Shown here: positions 59,664 to 64,000 of the stretch, piece by piece
How the letters are laid out: every line of letters starts with the position of its first letter
How positions within the stretch are numbered: the first letter of the stretch is position 1
Assembly (NCBI RefSeq): GCF_014621695.1
Contig: NZ_CP061281.1
Span: forward strand, 7,564,001 to 7,628,000
DNA from: Streptomyces xanthii
GTDB lineage: Bacteria > Actinomycetota > Actinomycetes > Streptomycetales > Streptomycetaceae
DNA length: 64,000 nt
Reading direction: 5' to 3'
The notes under the pieces: model-generated
Seen by the model: only the letters and a program-made list of their open reading frames with translations
What the model was told of the DNA's origin: nothing
Databases searched by the model: none
Translations under genes and position numbers: made by a program

Positions 59664-60863
59664 TCAGCCGGCGTCGGCCTGCGCAGGAGAACGCCGCTCG
59701 GCCTTCGCCGCGGAGCTGCGCACAGCGAGGAGTGCCACGCTGACGTCGGCCGCGGTCCGGGGGTCGGAGAGGGAACGGCCCGTCAACTCCTCGATGCGGC
59801 GCAGGCGGTAGCGGACCGTGTTGGGGTGGACGAAGAGGCTCTGCGCGGCGTCCCCGGCCGAACCGCCGGCGGCGAACCAGTGCTCCAGCGTCCGCAGCAG
59901 GCGCGAGGACTCCGCCGCGGGCAGCCCGAGCACCGGTCCCAGAACCGCCCGCATCAGGTGCGCGGCCTCCGTGGGCGCGGCGGCGACCACCATCGCCAGC
60001 GGATCGTCGTCGTACCGCACCACCCCGGCGCTCGCGCCCTGAGCCGACAGAGCCAGGCGGGCGAAGCGCAGCGCCTGCGGTACCTCCGCGAGCGACGCGA
60101 AGAGCGGACTGAAACCCACGCGCGCGCCCGACCGGCGCAGGACGCGCAGGCACGTCTTCTCGGACGACTCGGCCGGCAGGGCGATCAGACCGAGGTACTG
60201 GTCGGGCAACGACTCCCAGACCGACGGCAGTTTCGCCCGGAGCAATGCCGCTTCCGTGTCGGCGAGTCCCTCACCCGTCGAAGTGACAGCCTCCGCGACG
60301 ACCACCGCGTACGGTCCGTGCTCCGGCAGCCCCAGCTCTCGCGCCGCCTCCCAGAGCGTGCGGTCGGTGGTGACGCCCGCGAACAGGGACGACACCACCG
60401 CGGAGCGCCTCGCCTGCATGCGGGAGGTCAGTTCGGTGGACGCCTCCCGGTACGCCGACGCCACCGCCTCCGCGAGCAGACCGAACAGGGACCAGAAGCG
60501 CGCGGACTCGGAGACCAGGTGGTCGTCGGTGACCTCCGGGTGACTGCGCGCCTCCGCGAGAAGCTCCGTCCACAGCAGCTCGGTGCCGATCCGGTACGCG
60601 TGCAGGGTGTCCGCCAGCGGCACGCCCTGTTCGGCGCGGGCCCGACCGGTCTGCCGGGCCGAACTCACGTCGAGGGTGCCGCCCTGCCACAGGTGGTTGA
60701 GGACGAGATCCGCGTTCGCGGCGCACGAGCGGGACAGCGACTGCCGGGTGATCAGGGAGTCGTCGTTGTAGGACGCCACGTCCGAGCGGATCCGCAGGGC
60801 CATGCGCTCGCCCAGTTCCGGGAGCCGCGACCGGAGAGCGGCGGCCACACCTGAAAGCAACAT
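59664..60863 (-). CDS. PucR/CdaR-type helix-turn-helix regulator
   Basis: A 399-residue regulator, second copy of the type at 29660. N-terminal RsbRD-like segment (RLPELGERMALRIRSDVASYNDDSL), middle region (PYAVVVAEAVTSTGEGLADTE), C-terminal HTH SAGDAAQSLFVHPNTVRYRLRRIEELTGRSLSDPRT. ATG at 60863. It is divergent from the acyl-CoA synthetase gene at 61009 and likely controls it. A GAACAATCCTG motif (complement of 60882-60892) is 19 bp upstream, like that of the other PucR gene. Confidence 0.87.
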   Translation of the reverse strand: MLLSGVAAALRSRLPELGERMALRIRSDVASYNDDSLITRQSLSRSCAANADLVLNHLWQGGTLDVSSARQTGRARAEQGVPLADTLHAYRIGTELLWTELLAEARSHPEVTDDHLVSESARFWSLFGLLAEAVASAYREASTELTSRMQARRSAVVSSLFAGVTTDRTLWEAARELGLPEHGPYAVVVAEAVTSTGEGLADTEAALLRAKLPSVWESLPDQYLGLIALPAESSEKTCLRVLRRSGARVGFSPLFASLAEVPQALRFARLALSAQGASAGVVRYDDDPLAMVVAAAPTEAAHLMRAVLGPVLGLPAAESSRLLRTLEHWFAAGGSAGDAAQSLFVHPNTVRYRLRRIEELTGRSLSDPRTAADVSVALLAVRSSAAKAERRSPAQADAG

Positions 60864-60881
60864 CTCTGCAGCTTAATGCCC

Positions 60882-60892
60882 CAGGATTGTTC
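60882..60892. promoter_or_regulatory. GAACAATYCTG motif upstream of PucR gene (copy 2)
   Basis: CAGGATTGTTC on the plus strand, the complement of GAACAATCCTG; flanked by CCCAG/CTGGG (60880-60884 and 60892-60896). It matches copy 1 at 30816-30826 at ten of eleven positions, in opposite orientation relative to the regulator gene. Confidence 0.4.
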
Positions 60893-60956
60893 TGGGAGAC
60901 AAGGGAGAGGGGCGGATGCTGTCCGCGGGGCCATAGGGGGTGACCCGGATCCGACT

Positions 60957-60985
60957 GCAAGATGTCGGCGATGTAAACATCTTGC
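60957..60985. promoter_or_regulatory. Inverted repeat upstream of acyl-CoA synthetase gene
   Basis: Perfect 9-bp arms GCAAGATGT (60957-60965) and ACATCTTGC (60977-60985), 11-nt spacer, 24 bp before the ATG at 61009. It is a candidate operator for the synthetase gene. Confidence 0.6.
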
Positions 60986-61008
60986 GTTCCATGTGACGGA
61001 GGCGGGTC

Positions 61009-62496
61009 ATGGCCAATCTGGCAGCGTTCCTCGAGGAGACGGCTCAGCGGCATCCCCAGCGCTCCGCGCTGCGCCTGGGCGAGCAGGTCATCACGTACCG
61101 GGAACTGAACGAGCGCAGTGCCCGTGCCGCCGCCCTCCTCAGGGCCGAAGGCGTCCGGCCGGGGGACCGGGTCGCCCTCATGCTGCCCAACGTTCCCGAG
61201 TTCGTCGTCCTCTACTACGGAGCCCTGCGCGCGGGCGCGGTCGTGGTCCCGATGAACCCCCTGCTCAAGACCCGCGAGGTGGAGTTCCACCTCGCCGATT
61301 CGGGTGCCGTGCGGCTCTTCGAATGGCACCAGGCGCCGGGCGAGGGCGCGCAGGGCGCGGCCGCTGCCGGCGTGCGGCACACGACCGTGGAACCCGCATC
61401 GTTCACCGCGGCGCTGGCCCCGCACGAGCCGCTGTGGGACGTGGCGGAGGCCGAGGGCGAGGACATGGCCGTCCTGCTGTACACCTCCGGGACGACCGGG
61501 CGCCCCAAGGGTGCCGTCCTCACGCACGCCGGACTGCGGCACAACACCGAGGTCAACGGCATGCACATCCAGCACCTCGTACCGGAGGACGTGGTGGTCG
61601 GTTGCCTGCCGCTGTTCCACATCTTCGGGCAGGTCTGCACGATGAGCGCGGCTGTCCGCAGCGGCGCCTCCCTCGTCCTGATCCCCCGCTTCGACCCCCA
61701 GGCCGTCCTGGACGCCATCGCCCGCGAGCGGGCCACGGTGTTCGAGGGCGTGCCGACCATGTACGCCGCGCTCCTGCAGAGCCCGTCCGGCGCCGACGTC
61801 TCGACCCTGCGCATGTGCATCTCCGGCGGAGCGTCCCTGCCCGTGGAGATCCTCCAGCGCTTCGAGAAGCGCTTCGGCTGTCAGGTGCTCGAAGGCTTCG
61901 GCATGTCCGAGACCAGCCCAGTGGTGACGTTCAACCACCCCGACCGGCCGCGCAAGGCCGGCTCCATCGGCACCCCCATCCGGGACGTGGAAGTGCGGCT
62001 CGTGGACGCCGCGGGCGACGACGTGCCCACGGGAGAGATCGGCGAGCTCGCGGTCCGGGGGCCCAACGTGATGAAGGGCTACTGGAACCGCCCGCAGGAG
62101 ACCGAGGCCGCGATCCCCGACGGCTGGCTCCGCAGCGGCGACCTCGCCCGCGCGGACGAGGACGGATATCTGTACATCGTCGACCGCAAGAAGGACATGA
62201 TCATCCGCGGCGGCTACAACGTCTACCCGCGCGAGATCGAGGAAGTCCTCCACGAGCACCCCGCCGTGGCCATGGCGGCGGTGCTCGGCGTGCCGCACGC
62301 CGAACTCGGTGAGGAGGTCACCGCGGTGGTCGTGCTGCGCCCCGACGCGCACGCCGAGCCGGACGAGTTGAGGGAGTACGTCAAGGAGCGCGTGGCTGCC
62401 TACAAGTACCCGCGCCAGGTCCGGATCGTGGACCAGCTTCCGCTGGGGCCCAGCGGCAAGATCCTCAAGCGGGAGATCGCCGTACCGCTGGGCTGA
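61009..62496 (+). CDS. Long-chain-fatty-acid-CoA ligase (AMP-binding)
   Basis: A 495-residue adenylate-forming enzyme. P-loop LLYTSGTTGRPKGAV, A5 region LEGFGMSETSPVV, A7/A8 RSGDLARADEDGYLYIVDRKKDMIIRGGYN, A10 lysine in GPSGKILKREI. All are intact. It would activate a fatty acid with ATP to acyl-AMP then acyl-CoA. The ATG at 61009 follows GACGGAGGCGGGTC. It is divergent from the PucR regulator with a 9-bp-arm dyad between, so PucR may control acyl-CoA supply, as the other PucR appears to control desaturation. Confidence 0.92.
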   Translation: MANLAAFLEETAQRHPQRSALRLGEQVITYRELNERSARAAALLRAEGVRPGDRVALMLPNVPEFVVLYYGALRAGAVVVPMNPLLKTREVEFHLADSGAVRLFEWHQAPGEGAQGAAAAGVRHTTVEPASFTAALAPHEPLWDVAEAEGEDMAVLLYTSGTTGRPKGAVLTHAGLRHNTEVNGMHIQHLVPEDVVVGCLPLFHIFGQVCTMSAAVRSGASLVLIPRFDPQAVLDAIARERATVFEGVPTMYAALLQSPSGADVSTLRMCISGGASLPVEILQRFEKRFGCQVLEGFGMSETSPVVTFNHPDRPRKAGSIGTPIRDVEVRLVDAAGDDVPTGEIGELAVRGPNVMKGYWNRPQETEAAIPDGWLRSGDLARADEDGYLYIVDRKKDMIIRGGYNVYPREIEEVLHEHPAVAMAAVLGVPHAELGEEVTAVVVLRPDAHAEPDELREYVKERVAAYKYPRQVRIVDQLPLGPSGKILKREIAVPLG

Positions 62497-62550
62497 TCAC
62501 ACGTCCGACGAGCAGGAAACCGCCCGGGGACCAATGTCAGGGAGCCGACG

Positions 62551-64000
62551 TCAGGGAGTCGGCAGTCCCGGGCCGGTGCAGTGCACGTCCGTCCGCGGCA
62601 CCGTCCCGCCGATCAGGTACGCGGCGGTGGCCCGGTCCACGCACGGGTTGCCGCGGCTCGCGAACACGCCGTGCGAGTAGTCCTCGCGGAGGGTGATCAG
62701 GCGGGAGCCCGGCAGCCGGTGCCGTAGTTGACGTGCTCCTTCGATCGGTGTGACGGGGTCGTGCTCGGAGGCGACCAGGAGGACGGGCGGCGCTGCCGGG
62801 CTGCCGAGCGGCGTGCGCCGGTGGGGCCTGTGGTGCCAGTAGGCGCAGGCGGCGGCCTCCCAGCCGGTCAGGACCGGCTGCGGGTCCTCGCGACGGATGC
62901 GGTGCAGGTCCGCGATGACGCGGGACGGTGTGGGGCCGGGGCCGTCCGCGCACTTCACCGAGCGGTTGGCGGCTTCGAAGGTACGTGAGCCGGGGTTGCC
63001 GAAGGGTTCCGCGGGGCGCAGCCCGGCTACGCCGCCGTCCCGCAGGTAGGCGCGGACGCCGTCCGCCAGCGGGGCCCAGCGCTCGGTGCGTCCCAGGGCG
63101 CGATACACGGCTCGGTCGAACTCGGCCGGCCCGAAGCCGTCCTGGGGCCGGGCGGCGAGCCCGCGGCGGGTCCGCTCGTAGGCGGAACGGACCGCGGCCG
63201 CGTCGCCTCCGAGGCCGAAGCGGTTCTCGTGCCGGGCGGCCCAGGCGAAGAACACCTCGCGCTGACGCAGGAGTTCACGACTCTGCCGCACGTCGAAATC
63301 GTGCCAGTCCCACGGGCCGACGACGCTGTCGAGCACCATGCGGTCGACGCGGTGCGGGAACCGGGCGGCGTACGCGGCGCCGAGGTAGCTGCCGTAGGAG
63401 ACCCCCAGGAAGCTGGTCCGCGACTCCCCGAGCGCGGCGCGGACGGCGTCCATGTCGCGGACGGTCGCCGCGGTCGAAAGGTGCGGCAGGGCGTCCGCGA
63501 CGCCGGCGGCGCAGTCGTCGGCCATGCGGTCGAGGGAGGCGAGATACGTCTTCTCCGCGGCCTTGCCGACGGGCACGGGGTCGGCGCCCGGACTGTCGAA
63601 GAGCCCGCCCGTCGCGCCGCAGTCGGCGGGGGCGCTGTGCCCGGTGCCGCGCGGGTCGAAGCCGATGACGTCGTACGCGCGCCGCACGCTCTCGGGAAGC
63701 TTGGCCCGCTTGGTGACCGCGTAGGGGAGTCCCGAGCCGCCCGGCCCGCCGGGGTTGACCAGCAGGATGCCGCGCCGTTCCCCGGGCGTACCGGAGGCGG
63801 GCACCCGCGAGACGGCTATGCCTATGCGTTTGCCGCCGCCCGGCTCGTCCCGGTCGAGCGGCACGTCGAGCGTGCCGCATTCGACGCGGTCGGGCGCCGG
63901 CGGCGTGGGCACCGACTCCGGGCAGGCGCCGAAGCGGAGCGAGGCCGAGGGGTGAGCTCCGGTGTGCGTCTCGGCGGATTCGGTGCGTGGCGCGGGAGCT
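62551..64000 (-). CDS. Alpha/beta hydrolase, tripeptidyl aminopeptidase-like (5' end outside window)
   Basis: At least 483 codons. The catalytic domain has LLVNPGGPGGSGLPYAV (oxyanion), FLGVSYGSYLGAAYA (Ser nucleophile), VLLVASEHDPVTPIEGARQLR (Asp) and REDYSHGVFASRG (His), as in Streptomyces Slp/tripeptidyl-aminopeptidases; C-terminal TAP-like segment follows. The frame continues without a stop to the right edge: codons before the first in-frame GTG still read ASLRFGACPES, the conserved N-terminal region of secreted members. The signal peptide and start therefore lie beyond 64000. The stop is at 62551-62553. Confidence 0.88.
   Translation of the reverse strand, partial: APAPRTESAETHTGAHPSASLRFGACPESVPTPPAPDRVECGTLDVPLDRDEPGGGKRIGIAVSRVPASGTPGERRGILLVNPGGPGGSGLPYAVTKRAKLPESVRRAYDVIGFDPRGTGHSAPADCGATGGLFDSPGADPVPVGKAAEKTYLASLDRMADDCAAGVADALPHLSTAATVRDMDAVRAALGESRTSFLGVSYGSYLGAAYAARFPHRVDRMVLDSVVGPWDWHDFDVRQSRELLRQREVFFAWAARHENRFGLGGDAAAVRSAYERTRRGLAARPQDGFGPAEFDRAVYRALGRTERWAPLADGVRAYLRDGGVAGLRPAEPFGNPGSRTFEAANRSVKCADGPGPTPSRVIADLHRIRREDPQPVLTGWEAAACAYWHHRPHRRTPLGSPAAPPVLLVASEHDPVTPIEGARQLRHRLPGSRLITLREDYSHGVFASRGNPCVDRATAAYLIGGTVPRTDVHCTGPGLPTP

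Overview
The base composition (very GC-rich), codon use with G/C in nearly every third position, GTG/TTG starts, and the repertoire (many TetR, MarR, LysR, WYL and PucR regulators, lipoproteins, secreted hydrolases, DUF418, DUF2332 and DUF1876 proteins) point to an actinomycete, most likely Streptomyces. About 75 genes or gene remnants are present. There are no ribosomal, replication or tRNA genes, and the content looks like an accessory chromosome-arm region. All functions below come from reading the sequence; no database search was run.

Layout. 1-2.6 kb: a TetR regulator, then a decayed mosaic of urease subunits (gamma/beta, then the start of alpha) joined to a Ser/Thr kinase that has lost its catalytic core. 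2.7-9.3 kb: a PPOX-like flavoprotein, a MarR/MMPL transporter pair, an SDR-DUF2867 protein, a TetR regulator and a small membrane protein. 9.3-17.8 kb: a cysteine-free double-glycine leader peptide, an Rrf2/NIPSNAP pair sharing an operator, a secreted subtilase, a MITE inserted at the stop codon of a DUF1876 gene, a GlxA-type regulator, an HD/DUF1348 pair and a lipoprotein. 17.8-29.6 kb: DUF418, DUF2332, APH-like, YecD-like, leucine-rich-variant, GHKL and 2OG-oxygenase-like proteins, with two gene remnants. 29.6-33.1 kb: a PucR regulator divergent from a ferredoxin reductase/fatty-acid desaturase operon.

33-43.7 kb: an HNH nuclease with an unassigned C-terminal domain, TetR/cupin and MarR/cupin/hydrolase modules, small unknown genes, a frameshifted pectate lyase, a YihY membrane protein, and a minus-strand array made of an ANTAR-only protein, a 32-residue ORF, an intrinsic terminator and a free-standing ACT-domain gene. 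44-51 kb: a winged-helix regulator divergent from a metallo-hydrolase/nitroreductase pair, then an MFS gene and a WYL gene that overlap tail to tail, an epoxide-hydrolase-like protein and a LysR regulator. 51.2-54.1 kb: an operon of a four-carbon acid sugar kinase (DUF1537), a PdxA-type dehydrogenase and an unassigned TIM-barrel protein, probably for threonate/erythronate use under the divergent LysR. 54-64 kb: small proteins, a PheC-like solute-binding protein, a TetR/SRPBCC pair with a four-half-site operator, a secreted lectin-type glycosidase-like protein, a second PucR regulator divergent from an acyl-CoA synthetase, and an exported tripeptidyl-aminopeptidase-like hydrolase running off the right edge.

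Two themes recur. Regulator and target are often divergent neighbours with a clean inverted repeat between them. Gene remnants with internal deletions or lost stop codons are frequent (urease/kinase, 21.8 kb, 28.2 kb, pectate lyase, 40.9 kb, MFS/WYL), which suggests erosion by deletion or needs an assembly check.
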